Assembly: GCF_003688995.1 (NCBI RefSeq)
Contig: NZ_PENI01000002.1
Location: forward strand, 310,001 to 374,000
Origin: Streptomyces shenzhenensis
Lineage (GTDB): Bacteria; Actinomycetota; Actinomycetes; Streptomycetales; Streptomycetaceae
Reading direction: 5' to 3'
DNA: 64,000 nt
The notes beneath the pieces were generated by a model, which did no database searches, had not been told where the DNA came from, and was given only the letters and a program-made list of their open reading frames with translations. Position numbers and translations under genes: made by a program. This document shows, piece after piece, positions 43,903 through 52,838 of the stretch (within the stretch, counting starts at the first letter, position 1; the number at the start of each line of letters is the position of its first letter).

Positions 43903-45699
43903 CTACTTCCGGTAGAGCGCCTCGACGTCGTCGGCGAAGTCCTTCGCAACAACGTTCCGCTTCAGCTTGAGCGACGGCGTGAGATACCCCGCCTCCTCGG
44001 TGAACTGCCCGGACAGAATCCGGAACTTCCGCACCGACTCCGCCTTCGACACCGCGACATTCCCGTCATCCACCGCTTCCTGGACCGCCGCGAGCAACTC
44101 CGGATCCTCGCGCAACGACGCCGCGGTGGCCCCCGCGGGCTTCCCGTGCTCCGCCGCCCAGCGGCCCAGGAACTCCTCGTCGAGAGTGATCAGCGCACCG
44201 ACGAACGGCCGCCCGTCACCGACCACCATGCACTCCGCGACCAGCGCATGCGCCCGGATACGGTCCTCGATCACAGCCGGGGCGACGTTCTTGCCGCCCG
44301 CGGTGACGATGATCTCCTTCTTGCGCCCGGTGATCCGCAGGTAGCCGTCCTCGTCGAGGGTGCCGATGTCACCGGTGTGGAACCAGCCGTCGGCCAGCGC
44401 CTCAGCCGTCGCGGCCTCGTTGTTCCAGTACTCCTTGAACAGATGATCGCCGTGCAGCAGCACCTCACCGTCGTCGGCGATGCGGATCACGGACCCCGGC
44501 AGCGGCTGGCCGACCGTACCGATCTTCTGCCGGTCCCAGGGGTTGAACGCGGTCGCCGCGCAGGACTCGGTCAGGCCGTAGCCCTCCAGGACCGTGAAGC
44601 CGATGCCGCGGAAGAAGTGGCCGAGGCGCTCGCCCAGCGGGGCACCGCCGGAGATCGCGTACTCGCCGCGCCCGCCGAGCACCGCGCGCAGTTTGCCGTA
44701 GACCAGCGCGTCGAAGGCCCGGTGCTTGATCCGCAGCCCGAGCGATGGGCCCGACGGGGTGTCCAGCGCCTTGCTGTAGGCGATCGCGGTGTCCGCGGCC
44801 TTGTCGAAGATCTTCCCCTTGCCGTCCGCCTGCGCCTTGGCGCGCGCCCCGTTGTAGACCTTCTCGAAGACCCGGGGCACGCCGAGGATCAGCGTCGGGC
44901 GGAACGTGGCCAGTTCGTCCGTGAGGTGCTTGATGTCCGGGAGGTTGCCCAGCTTGATCGGCGCCATCATCGGCGCGACCTGCACCAGCCGGCCGAAGAC
45001 ATGCGCGAGCGGCAGGAACAGCAGGACCGAGCACTCGCCGGTGCGGAACAGCGGGCGCAGCCGCTCGACGATGTTGCCGCACTCGGCGAAGAACGCCCGG
45101 TGGGTGAGCACACAGCCCTTGGGCCTGCCGGTCGTGCCGGACGTGTAGACGATGGTCGCCGCGTCGTCGGCCTTGGCGAGCGAACTGCGCTCCTCGACCG
45201 TCGCGTCGGTGAGGTCCTGACCCAGCCGCTCCAGCTCCGCGACGCCACCGGCGTCGATCTGCCAGACGTGCTTGAGGGCGGGCAGCCGGTCGCGCACCGC
45301 GTCCACGGCGGCGGCGTGGCCGTCCTGCTCCACGATGCAGGCGGTGGCGCCCGAGTCGGAGAGGATCCACTGCACCTGCTCCGGCGAACTCGTCTCGTAC
45401 ACCGGCACGGTGACCGCCCCCGCGCTCCAGATCGCGAAGTCGAGGAGCGTCCACTCGTAGCGGGTGCGGGACATCAGGCCGACCCGGTCGCCTGGCTGGA
45501 CGCCGGACGCGATGAGCCCCTTGGCGGCGGCGCGCACCTCGGCCAGGAACGCCTCGGCCGTCACGTCCTGCCAGCCGCTGCCGGTCTTGCGGGCCATGAC
45601 GGCGACATCGGGATGCTGCGCGGCGTTTCTGCGGACGATGTCGGTCAGATTGCCGTCCGCAGGGACCTCGTACAAAGCCGGAAGGCTGAACTCGCGCAA
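43903..45699 (-). CDS. Long-chain fatty acid--CoA ligase (AMP-forming, FadD15-like)
   Basis: The TTG at 45699 follows AGGAG by eight to nine bases, giving 598 residues. Adenylate-forming motifs are complete: YTSGTTGRPKGCVLTH (P-loop), GYGLTES, DGWFHTGDIG and the GRKKEIIVTAGGKNVAP hinge with the A8 lysine region. The overall length and LFLPLAHVFGRL block match the bacterial long-chain acyl-CoA synthetases of the FadD15 group. It activates fatty acids for lipid synthesis or degradation, at or near the membrane. The gap 45700-46013 (314 bp) to the divergent phosphoesterase holds no gene; TACCCT near 46000 may be a -10 element for that neighbour. Confidence 0.9.
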   Translation of the reverse strand: MREFSLPALYEVPADGNLTDIVRRNAAQHPDVAVMARKTGSGWQDVTAEAFLAEVRAAAKGLIASGVQPGDRVGLMSRTRYEWTLLDFAIWSAGAVTVPVYETSSPEQVQWILSDSGATACIVEQDGHAAAVDAVRDRLPALKHVWQIDAGGVAELERLGQDLTDATVEERSSLAKADDAATIVYTSGTTGRPKGCVLTHRAFFAECGNIVERLRPLFRTGECSVLLFLPLAHVFGRLVQVAPMMAPIKLGNLPDIKHLTDELATFRPTLILGVPRVFEKVYNGARAKAQADGKGKIFDKAADTAIAYSKALDTPSGPSLGLRIKHRAFDALVYGKLRAVLGGRGEYAISGGAPLGERLGHFFRGIGFTVLEGYGLTESCAATAFNPWDRQKIGTVGQPLPGSVIRIADDGEVLLHGDHLFKEYWNNEAATAEALADGWFHTGDIGTLDEDGYLRITGRKKEIIVTAGGKNVAPAVIEDRIRAHALVAECMVVGDGRPFVGALITLDEEFLGRWAAEHGKPAGATAASLREDPELLAAVQEAVDDGNVAVSKAESVRKFRILSGQFTEEAGYLTPSLKLKRNVVAKDFADDVEALYRK

Positions 45700-46013
45700 G
45701 ACTGCTGCTCCTCATAGGGCGCCGGCGCCACGACAGTGTGTGCTGCGACGGTGCGGTCCAAGGCTCGGGCAGGTGCTCCGGTACCCACCAGGGGCCTCCC
45801 GGCCCGTTGGTTGAAATCCAGAGCATGACTGGACTGCCCGGACGTTACCCGCCGGTATGGGCTCTTCGACAGGGGGCCCGGCGAGATGTTCGCTGCGTCA
45901 CACAGGTTGGTGTTCCTGCGCGCACAGTAGTCCACGGTTTTCCTGACGGGCCAGTAGCCGCAGGCCCGGACGCCACTGTTCACGTCCGTCGCACAGGCAT
46001 ACCCTTGATCGCC

Positions 46014-46811
46014 ATGGCACCCACACCCGTCGGTAACCGAAGGACTCGCGTCCATGTGGTCAGCGACGTGCACGGCAACGCCCGCGACCTGGCCCGGGCC
46101 GGCGAGGGCGCCGATGCCCTGATCTGCCTCGGTGACCTCGTGCTCTTCCTCGACTACGCCGACCACTCGCGCGGGATCTTCCCCGACCTGTTCGGCGTGC
46201 GGAACGCCGACCGCATCGTCGAACTGCGCACCGCCCGCCGCTTCGAGGAGGCACGTGCGTTCGGGGCCCGGCTGTGGGCGGGCATCGGCACCGACCGGGC
46301 CGCCGCCGTCGAGAAAGCGGTGCGCCGGCAGTACGCCGAGCTGTTCGCCGCCTTCCCCACGCCGACGTACGCGACCTACGGCAATGTCGACATGCCACCC
46401 CTGTGGCCGGAGTACACCCGGCCCGGCACCACGGTCCTGGACGGCGAACGGGTGGAGATCGGCGGCCGGACCTTCGGCTTCGTCGGCGGTGGGCTGCGTA
46501 CCCCGATGCGGACGCCGTACGAGATCGACGACGACGCGTACGCGGCGAAGATCGAGGCGGTCGGCGAGGTCGACGTGCTGTGCACGCACATCCCGCCCGA
46601 GGTGCCGGAACTCGTGTACGACACGGTGGCCCGCCGGTTCGAGCGGGGCAGCCGGGCGCTGCTCGACGCGATCCGCCGCACCCGGCCCCGCTACGCGCTG
46701 TTCGGCCATGTCCACCAGCCGCTCGTACGGCGGATGCGGATCGGCGCCACGGAATGCGTGAACGTCGGGCACTTCGCCGGTACGGGCCGGCCATGGGCGC
46801 TCGAATGGTGA
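46014..46811 (+). CDS. Calcineurin-like metallophosphoesterase
   Basis: The 265-residue protein keeps all blocks of the two-metal family: SDVHGN (residues 18-23), GDLVLFLD, YGNVD, THIPPE and GHVHQPLVRRM. It should hydrolyse a phosphoester in the cytosol, with no signal peptide; the substrate is unknown. Start at ATG 46014; a TTG at 46005 is in frame, and TACCCT about eight bases before the ATG suggests a leaderless message. The next gene begins 123 bp later. Confidence 0.85.
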   Translation: MAPTPVGNRRTRVHVVSDVHGNARDLARAGEGADALICLGDLVLFLDYADHSRGIFPDLFGVRNADRIVELRTARRFEEARAFGARLWAGIGTDRAAAVEKAVRRQYAELFAAFPTPTYATYGNVDMPPLWPEYTRPGTTVLDGERVEIGGRTFGFVGGGLRTPMRTPYEIDDDAYAAKIEAVGEVDVLCTHIPPEVPELVYDTVARRFERGSRALLDAIRRTRPRYALFGHVHQPLVRRMRIGATECVNVGHFAGTGRPWALEW

Positions 46812-46934
46812 GGGGCGCGCGGACGGGGTGAAACCGGTGCTCGGGCGCGCGGTAGCCTTCACGCTGCACACACGTGCGCACGACGACCTCTCTGTACCGG
46901 TCTGCACCGGCCCGCATCCGGAGGAGCCACGGCG

Positions 46935-47390
46935 ATGGCGGAACACACCAGCTCGAGCATCACCATTGAGGCGGCCCCCGCCGACGTCATGGGGGTGATC
47001 GCCGACTTCGCCCGCTACCCGGACTGGACCGGTGAGGTGAAGGAGGCGGAGGTCCTCAAGACGGACGGCCAGGGCCGCGCCGAGCAGGTCCGCCTCGTCA
47101 TGGACGCCGGCGCGATCAAGGACGACCAGACCCTGGCCTACACCTGGACCGGCGACCGCGAGGTCTCCTGGACCCTGGTGAAGTCCCAGATGCTCCGCTC
47201 CCTCGACGGCACCTACCTCCTCGCAGCGGACGGCGCGGGCGCCACCGAGGTCACCTACCGGCTGACCGTGGACGTCAAGATCCCCATGCTCGGCATGATC
47301 AAGCGCAAGGCGGAGAAGGTCATCATCGACCGCGCGCTGGCGGGACTGAAGAAGCGGGTCGAGTCCGGGGAGAAGCCCGGGGAGAAGTAG
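46935..47390 (+). CDS. SRPBCC/START-fold protein (cyclase/dehydrase-like)
   Basis: This 151-residue protein begins with ITIEAAPADVMGVIADFARYPDW, the usual start of polyketide-cyclase-like START domains, and closes with the long C-terminal helix KAEKVIIDRALAGLKKRVE. Such domains enclose a hydrophobic ligand. No antibiotic cluster is nearby, so a general lipid-binding or chaperone role is more likely than polyketide cyclisation. GGAGGAG stands about eight bases ahead of the ATG. It is followed after 43 bp by the ArsA-like gene. Confidence 0.85.
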   Translation: MAEHTSSSITIEAAPADVMGVIADFARYPDWTGEVKEAEVLKTDGQGRAEQVRLVMDAGAIKDDQTLAYTWTGDREVSWTLVKSQMLRSLDGTYLLAADGAGATEVTYRLTVDVKIPMLGMIKRKAEKVIIDRALAGLKKRVESGEKPGEK

Positions 47391-47433
47391 CGGCGGCGTG
47401 CCGGGCCGGCACGCGCGGGTAGCGTTCACCCCC

Positions 47434-48603
47434 ATGCGCACCATCCTGATCACAGGTCCGGGCGGCTCGGGCCGTACGACCGTCGCCGCCGCCACCGCCC
47501 TGCGCGCCGCGGGCGCCGGCACCCGGACCCTCGTGCTGAGCGCCGACCGCGCGGACGCCCTCGGCGCCGTGCTGGGCACGCCGACGGGACCCGACCCCGT
47601 CCGGGCCGCACCCGGCCTCACCGCCTGGCGCCCCGACGCCGCCGCCCGCTTCCGCGACGACCTCACCGCGTTCCAGGACCGTGCCACGGGCTTCCTCGAC
47701 CTGCTCGGCGCCGCCCGCCTCGACCCGGAGGAGGTCACCCCCCTCCCCGGCGCCGAGGAGCTGTCCGTCCTGCGCGCCCTGCGCGACGCCGCCCTCTCCG
47801 AGCGCTACGACCTGCTCGTCGTCGACCTTCCGCCCGCCCCGCGCGCCCTCGACCTGCTCGCCCTCCCCGAGGAACTGCGCCGCTACCTGCGCCGGCTGCT
47901 GCCACCCGAGCGCCAGGCGGCCCGCGCCCTGCGCCCCGTCCTCGGCCGCCTCGCGGGCGTTCCGATGCCCGCCGAGTGGCTGTACGAGACGGCAGCCCGC
48001 TGGGACGTCGAGCTGGCCGCCGTGGAGGCCGTCCTGCGGGACCGCGCCACGACCGTACGGCTCGTCGCCGAACCGGGCCCGGCCGGTGCCGACGCCGTGC
48101 GCACCGCCGCCCTCGGTCTCGCCCTGCGCGGCCTGCGCACCGACGCGCTGATCGCCAACCGGGTGCTGCCCGAGACCGGGCCGGAGACCTGGCCGGCCGG
48201 GCTCCTCGCCCAGCAGCGCAAGGCCCTCGCCGACTGGCAGCAGTCGTACGACGTCCACCCGGTCGCGCACCTCGGCCGCGACCCGCGCGGCACCGACGAC
48301 CTCGCCGCGCTCGCCGTGCCGGGCGGCGACACGGCACCCGGCCCCGTCGAGTGGCCCGTCACCGACCGGATCGCCGAGGACGGCGTGCTCGTCTGGCACA
48401 TTCCGCTGCCCGGCGCGATACGCGACGAGCTCGACCTGGTCCGGCGCGGCGACGAACTCGTCGTCACCGTGGGCCGGTTCCGCCGAATCGTTCCGCTCCC
48501 GTCCGCCCTGCGCCGCTGCACCGTCGCCGGGGCCGCACTGCAGGACGGGGCGCTGCGCATCCGCTTCGCCCCCGACCCGGAACTGTGGCCGCGCGAGCGC
48601 TGA
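47434..48603 (+). CDS. ArsA/GET3-like ATPase
   Basis: The deviant P-loop GPGGSGRTT (residues 8-16) opens a SIMIBI-class ATPase of 389 residues. DLLVVDLPPAPRALDLL is the Walker B/switch II equivalent, where the family's usual DTAPTGHTL reads DLPPAPRAL, a notable change. A C-terminal beta domain (HIPLPGAIRDELDLVRRGDELVV) resembles the HSP20-like tail seen in plant and actinobacterial ArsA proteins. The role is unlikely to be arsenite export, since no arsB is present. TAGCGT at 47420-47425 is eight bases ahead of the ATG, so the message may be leaderless. Confidence 0.82.
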   Translation: MRTILITGPGGSGRTTVAAATALRAAGAGTRTLVLSADRADALGAVLGTPTGPDPVRAAPGLTAWRPDAAARFRDDLTAFQDRATGFLDLLGAARLDPEEVTPLPGAEELSVLRALRDAALSERYDLLVVDLPPAPRALDLLALPEELRRYLRRLLPPERQAARALRPVLGRLAGVPMPAEWLYETAARWDVELAAVEAVLRDRATTVRLVAEPGPAGADAVRTAALGLALRGLRTDALIANRVLPETGPETWPAGLLAQQRKALADWQQSYDVHPVAHLGRDPRGTDDLAALAVPGGDTAPGPVEWPVTDRIAEDGVLVWHIPLPGAIRDELDLVRRGDELVVTVGRFRRIVPLPSALRRCTVAGAALQDGALRIRFAPDPELWPRER

Positions 48604-48705
48604 CACCGGAGCCGTGGCCGCGCGCATACTGACGCCGGAGGGCGCTGAACCACGCGCGCCCGTTCGGGTAACGTCGGAGAGACGAACCGTAGTCAGGAGT
48701 CCGTC

Positions 48706-49215
48706 ATGAGCGAAGAGCGCCCCACACCGGACGCCCTGGAGCCACAGCCGGCCGACGAGGTACGGGCGACCGACGCCGACGCCTGGGCCACGGCCTGCGC
48801 CGAGGACCTCGCCGCGGAGAAGGCCCGCCGCCGCGCCGAGTACGGCCCGCCCCCGGGCTCGGCCGCCGAGGAACTGCGCAAGTTCGTCGACGCCGTCGCC
48901 GACCGGCTGTCCGGTCTGCAGAACCCGCTCCTCGGGGCGGTCGCCGGGCCCGCAGCCCAGCAGGTGGTGCGGCAGGTCGTGCAGCAGGCCAAGGCGGCGG
49001 TCGAACCCGTGATAGAGCGCAACCCGGACGTCTTCGACCACCTGGCCGCGGCCGGAAACGAACTCCTCGCCGCCTACCGGTCGGCCGTCCAGTCCCAGGA
49101 GCGCCGCTGGACGACCTCCGCGGACGGCCCCGAGGGCGACGGAAAGGGCCCCGAGGACCACGGGAAGGACCGGGGCGAGGGCACCGGTCCAGGCGAACGC
49201 ATCGACTTGGACTGA
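48706..49215 (+). CDS. DUF5304-type protein encoded upstream of glucokinase
   Basis: The 169-residue acidic protein has a helical core (EELRKFVDAVADRLSGLQNPLLG through VVRQVVQQAKAAVEPVIERNPDVFDHL) between disordered ends. I recall that the S. coelicolor gene in this place, upstream of glkA, raises glucokinase activity and affects glucose repression when supplied on a plasmid; that is literature memory, not something visible here. Only 55 bp separate it from glkA, so cotranscription is likely. AGTCAGGAG stands about eight bases before the ATG. Confidence 0.8.
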   Translation: MSEERPTPDALEPQPADEVRATDADAWATACAEDLAAEKARRRAEYGPPPGSAAEELRKFVDAVADRLSGLQNPLLGAVAGPAAQQVVRQVVQQAKAAVEPVIERNPDVFDHLAAAGNELLAAYRSAVQSQERRWTTSADGPEGDGKGPEDHGKDRGEGTGPGERIDLD

Positions 49216-49270
49216 CGGCCCCCTCGGGTACGGTTGGCCGTAGCGGGGCTCGACCGGAACTGAGGGATTC

Positions 49271-50224
49271 ATGGGACTCACCATCGGCGTCGACATCGGC
49301 GGCACGAAGATCGCGGCCGGCGTGGTCGACGAGGAAGGCAACATCCTCTCGACCCACAAGGTGCCGACCCCGGGCACGCCCGAGGGCATCGTGGACGCCA
49401 TCGCCTCGGCGGTGGAGGGCGCCCGCGCGGGGCACGAGATCGTCGGCGTGGGCATAGGGGCGGCCGGCTACGTCAACCGGCAGCGCTCCACCGTGTACTT
49501 CGCGCCCAACATCGACTGGCGCCAGGAGCCGCTGAAGGAGAAGGTCGAGGCCCGCGTCTCCCTCCCGGTCGTCGTGGAGAACGACGCCAACGCGGCCGCG
49601 TGGGGCGAGTACAAGTTCGGCGCCGGCAAGGGCCACCGCAACGTCATCTGCATCACGCTCGGCACGGGCCTGGGCGGCGGCATCATCATCGGCAACAAGC
49701 TGCGCCGCGGACACTTCGGCGTGGCCGCCGAGTTCGGCCACATCCGGATGGTCCCGGACGGCCTGCTGTGCGGCTGCGGCTCACAGGGCTGCTGGGAGCA
49801 GTACGCGTCGGGCCGCGCCCTGGTGAGATACGCCAGGCAGCGTGCCAAAGCCACCCCCGAGAACGCCGAGATCCTGCTCGGCCTCGGCGACGGCACCCCG
49901 GACGGCATCGAGGGCAAGCACATCTCCATGGCCGCCCGTCAGGGCGACCCGGTCGCCGTCGACTCCTACCGCGAACTGGCCCGCTGGGCCGGCGCCGGCC
50001 TCGCCGATCTGGCCTCCCTGTTCGACCCGTCCGCGTTCATCGTCGGCGGCGGCCTCTCCGACGAGGGCGAACTGGTCCTCGACCCGATCCGCAAGTCCTA
50101 CAAGCGCTGGCTGGTCGGCGGCAACTGGCGGCCGGTCGCCGAGGTCATCGCCGCCCAACTGGGCAACGAGGCGGGCCTGGTCGGCGCGGCGGACCTGGCC
50201 AGGGAACCCGACCCGATCATGTGA
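49271..50224 (+). CDS. glkA: Glucokinase (ROK family)
   Basis: The 317-residue length and the ROK signatures fit Streptomyces glucokinase: DIGGTKIAAG for the ATP phosphate loop, VENDANAAAWGEY with the catalytic Asp, LGTGLGGGIIIG, EFGHIRM (GHxxx with the zinc His) and CGCGSQGCWEQYASG with the three zinc cysteines. There is no helix-turn-helix, so it is an enzyme and not a ROK repressor. It phosphorylates glucose after import; in Streptomyces the enzyme is also needed for carbon catabolite repression. The start ATG 49271 opens the conserved strand. Confidence 0.95.
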   Translation: MGLTIGVDIGGTKIAAGVVDEEGNILSTHKVPTPGTPEGIVDAIASAVEGARAGHEIVGVGIGAAGYVNRQRSTVYFAPNIDWRQEPLKEKVEARVSLPVVVENDANAAAWGEYKFGAGKGHRNVICITLGTGLGGGIIIGNKLRRGHFGVAAEFGHIRMVPDGLLCGCGSQGCWEQYASGRALVRYARQRAKATPENAEILLGLGDGTPDGIEGKHISMAARQGDPVAVDSYRELARWAGAGLADLASLFDPSAFIVGGGLSDEGELVLDPIRKSYKRWLVGGNWRPVAEVIAAQLGNEAGLVGAADLAREPDPIM

Positions 50225-50344
50225 CGGCCCGGTGCGGGGTGCGGGCGACCGCGCGACGAGCCGAGGACAGCCGGCGGTCGCACGGGAACCCGCGTCCCGG
50301 GCTGGTGGGCGTCATGGACGTGGCCCCCCAGTAGATTGATCCGC

Positions 50345-51100
50345 ATGCCGACACCCCCGCCGCTGCCCAACTCCCGGACCGAACCCGACGGTTCCGCGAT
50401 CATCCGGGTCCTCAGCTACAACATCCGCTCGATGCGCGACGACACCGCCGCCCTCGCCCGGGTGATCGGCGCCTGCGCCCCGGACCTGGTCCTCGTCCAG
50501 GAGGCCCCGCGGTTCTTCCGCTGGCGCAAGAAGCTGGCCCGGCTCGCGGCCGCGTCGGGACAGGTGATCCTCTCCGGGGGCGGTACGGCGGCGGGACCGG
50601 CGATCCTGTGCACGCTGCGGGCGACCGTCGAACGGACTGAGGACGTGCTGCTCCCGCTCACCCCGGGACGGCACCGGCGGGGCTTCGCCACGGCCGTCGT
50701 ACGGTTCGGCGGCGCCAGGCTCGGTGTGCTCAGCTGCCATCTGAGCCTGCAGCGGGACGAGCGGTACGAGCAGGGCGGGATGCTGCTGGACCGGCTGGCC
50801 GGGATGGGCGTGGAACACGCGGTCGCGGGCGGCGACCTCAACGAGCGTCCCGACGGCCGCACCTTCCGGCGGCTGGCCGAGGGGTTGCGGGACTGCCGGG
50901 CCGCCGCGCCCTGGGGCGGCGAGTACACCTCGACACCCACGGAGCCGCGGCAGCGGATCGACGCGATCTTTGCGACCAAGGGGGTCGAGGTGCTGGGGTG
51001 CGGGGTGCCGCTGGGTCTGCCCGGAGTGACGGACACGGACCTACGGGCGGCAACGGACCATTTCCCGGTACTGGGCGCTCTGCGGGTCCCGGGGGTTTAA
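50345..51100 (+). CDS. Endonuclease/exonuclease/phosphatase family protein
   Basis: The 251-residue protein has the metal-dependent EEP fold: LSYNIRSM, VLVQEAPRF with the metal Glu, SCHLSLQRDERY, GGDLNERPD and the terminal TDHFPVLGAL Asp-His pair. It may act on DNA, a phospholipid or an inositol phosphate; the family does not tell which. TAGATT ends seven bases ahead of ATG 50345, so the message may begin at the start codon. It is followed by three repeat copies. Confidence 0.82.
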   Translation: MPTPPPLPNSRTEPDGSAIIRVLSYNIRSMRDDTAALARVIGACAPDLVLVQEAPRFFRWRKKLARLAAASGQVILSGGGTAAGPAILCTLRATVERTEDVLLPLTPGRHRRGFATAVVRFGGARLGVLSCHLSLQRDERYEQGGMLLDRLAGMGVEHAVAGGDLNERPDGRTFRRLAEGLRDCRAAAPWGGEYTSTPTEPRQRIDAIFATKGVEVLGCGVPLGLPGVTDTDLRAATDHFPVLGALRVPGV

Positions 51101-51119
51101 GTCCGGGGCGAGGGCGGGC

Positions 51120-51290
51120 GCCCCAAAGGGGCGCGGGGAACTGCGCGATCAACCACAACGACCCCGCACCCACCCCCTAGGGGCGCGGGGAACTGCGCGA
51201 TCAACCACGATGGCGCCGCACCCACCCCACGACCTGACGCACCCACCCCCTAGGGGCGCGGGGAACTGCGCAACCGGCCAAGGCGGCACC
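51120..51290 (+). repeat. Three close copies of the family 1 repeat
   Basis: Cores start at 51128, 51180 and 51253, spaced 52 and 73 bp, so the spacer is trimmed relative to the 105- and 124-bp arrays. The first copy is 28 bp after the endonuclease-family stop, and the locus lies between convergent genes. Confidence 0.88.
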
Positions 51291-51317
51291 GCCACCCCGT
51301 GGGGGCGGACCCGGGCG

Positions 51318-51920
51318 TCAGACCACAGCTCCGCGACCGGGGTCATCGGATTCGTCGTCGTCCGTACGCATCCGCGTCACCAGCGTGACAAAGCCACCGA
51401 GGAAGCCGCCGATGCCCAGCGTCGCCAGCCACCACGTCATGTCCCAGCCGAGCAGCACCGCCAGCAGGAGCAGGATCGGCCCGCCCACCACACCGAGCCA
51501 GGCGAACTTGGCGGTGGTGTCGGCGGCGGGCAGCGGCGGCGGCTCGGGCGGCACGAAGTGGCCCTCGTCGTCCTCGTCGAAGTCGTCGTCGGACGGCTCG
51601 GACGGAGCGTAGTCGCGCGGGCCGACGCCGGGCGCGAAGGCGACGGAGCTGCCGAGCGGCTTGGCGGGCCCCTTCGCGTCGGCGCCCTCGCCACTGTCCT
51701 TGCCGGCCGCGCCCTCGCCGTCGGCGGTGCCGTCGCCGTCGTTCGTGTCCCCTTCGAGCACCGCCAGGTCCTCGACCGATTTGAACGGCTTGGCACCCGG
51801 CGGGTCGGGCGGCTCGTCGCCGTACCCTTCGACGATCGCCGCCCAGGCGGCATCCTCGTCGAAGGGCACGCCCTTCTCGTCCGGCTCGCGATCCTCGCGG
51901 TCGGAGTCGTGCTCAGCCAA
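51318..51920 (-). CDS. Acidic membrane protein of unknown function (200 aa)
   Basis: About 140 residues of acidic, disordered sequence (Asp/Glu/Gly/Pro-rich) precede two membrane helices (FAWLGVVGGPILLLLAVLLGW and WWLATLGIGGFLGGFVTLV). The long tail faces the cytosol if the ends are inside. I prefer the TTG at 51920, giving Leu/Met-Ala-Glu-His, because GGAAGG lies at the right distance; the GTG at 51947 is in frame but lies nearer that site. It overlaps the end of the hydrolase gene by eight bases and is probably translated with it. No family recognised. Confidence 0.75.
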   Translation of the reverse strand: MAEHDSDREDREPDEKGVPFDEDAAWAAIVEGYGDEPPDPPGAKPFKSVEDLAVLEGDTNDGDGTADGEGAAGKDSGEGADAKGPAKPLGSSVAFAPGVGPRDYAPSEPSDDDFDEDDEGHFVPPEPPPLPAADTTAKFAWLGVVGGPILLLLAVLLGWDMTWWLATLGIGGFLGGFVTLVTRMRTDDDESDDPGRGAVV

Positions 51921-52692
51921 CTGCGGCCGTCCCTTCCTTGCCGACACTGGGTGCGAGCCGGCCGATGAAGGCGAGGCTCTCCTCGAAGATCCGGTCCGCG
52001 TCGTGGTCCAACGTCGCGACGTGGTAACTCTGTTCCAGCACGACCTCGGTCACGTCCGTCGAGGACACCCGGCTCAACACCCGGACCGGGTCGGCCGGCG
52101 AGACCACATGGTCGCGCGCGCTGCGCAGGAGCAGCAGCGGCTGGGTGACCTGCGGCAGCTCACCGTCGACCAGGCGCAGGAAATTCCGCAGGGAGTGCGC
52201 CGCGTGCAGCGGCACCCGGTCGTACCCCCCTTCCGTGGGGCCCGGCTTCGCGATGTCGTCGGTGATCCCCTTGACCGAGCGCACCAGGTGCCGGACCACC
52301 GGAAGGGCGTACGCCGCCGGGCCGTGCATCCTGTTCACCGGGTTGACGACCACGACGCCCGCGACCGCGTCCCCGTGCCGGGCCGCCAGCCGCAGGGCCA
52401 GCGCCCCGCCCATCGACAGGCCGGCCACGCACACCACTCGGCAGCGCTCGCGCAGCAGCCGCAGCTCGCGGTCCACCTCCGCGTACCAGTCCTGCCAGGT
52501 GGTGAGCTGCATGTCCTGCCAGCGTGTGCCGTGTCCGGGCAGCAGCGGCAGCGACACGGTCAGACCGTGCGCGGCATGGTGCGTCGCCCAGGGGCGCAGC
52601 GACTGGGGAGAGCCGGTGAAGCCGTGGCAGAGGAGGACACCCACCTCTCCGCCCTCGTGGCGGTACGGCTCGGCTCCGGGCAGAACCGGCAC
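51913..52692 (-). CDS. Alpha/beta hydrolase (carboxylesterase/monoacylglycerol lipase-like)
   Basis: The 259-residue enzyme has the oxyanion segment LLCHGFTGSP, the lid motif LPGHGTRW, nucleophile elbow GLSMGG, an acid in SARDHVVSP and the catalytic His in QSYHVATLDHD, all typical of the Est30-like group. It should hydrolyse short- to medium-chain esters in the cytosol. GTG 52692 follows GGAG by seven bases and is chosen over ATG 52710. It is divergent from the acyltransferase at 52839, which also handles acyl esters. Confidence 0.88.
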   Translation of the reverse strand: MPVLPGAEPYRHEGGEVGVLLCHGFTGSPQSLRPWATHHAAHGLTVSLPLLPGHGTRWQDMQLTTWQDWYAEVDRELRLLRERCRVVCVAGLSMGGALALRLAARHGDAVAGVVVVNPVNRMHGPAAYALPVVRHLVRSVKGITDDIAKPGPTEGGYDRVPLHAAHSLRNFLRLVDGELPQVTQPLLLLRSARDHVVSPADPVRVLSRVSSTDVTEVVLEQSYHVATLDHDADRIFEESLAFIGRLAPSVGKEGTAAVG

Positions 52693-52838
52693 GTGATGTC
52701 TCCTGTTCATGAGAGCGACGTGAATGACTGCGGGTTCTGCTTCACCGTACGCGACCGCACTGACACCGACCAGGGCCGTCGGGTCCATTGGCGGTTCCGC
52801 GGGTTAAGGTCTGATCGACGGAAACGGGAGGCACGCGG

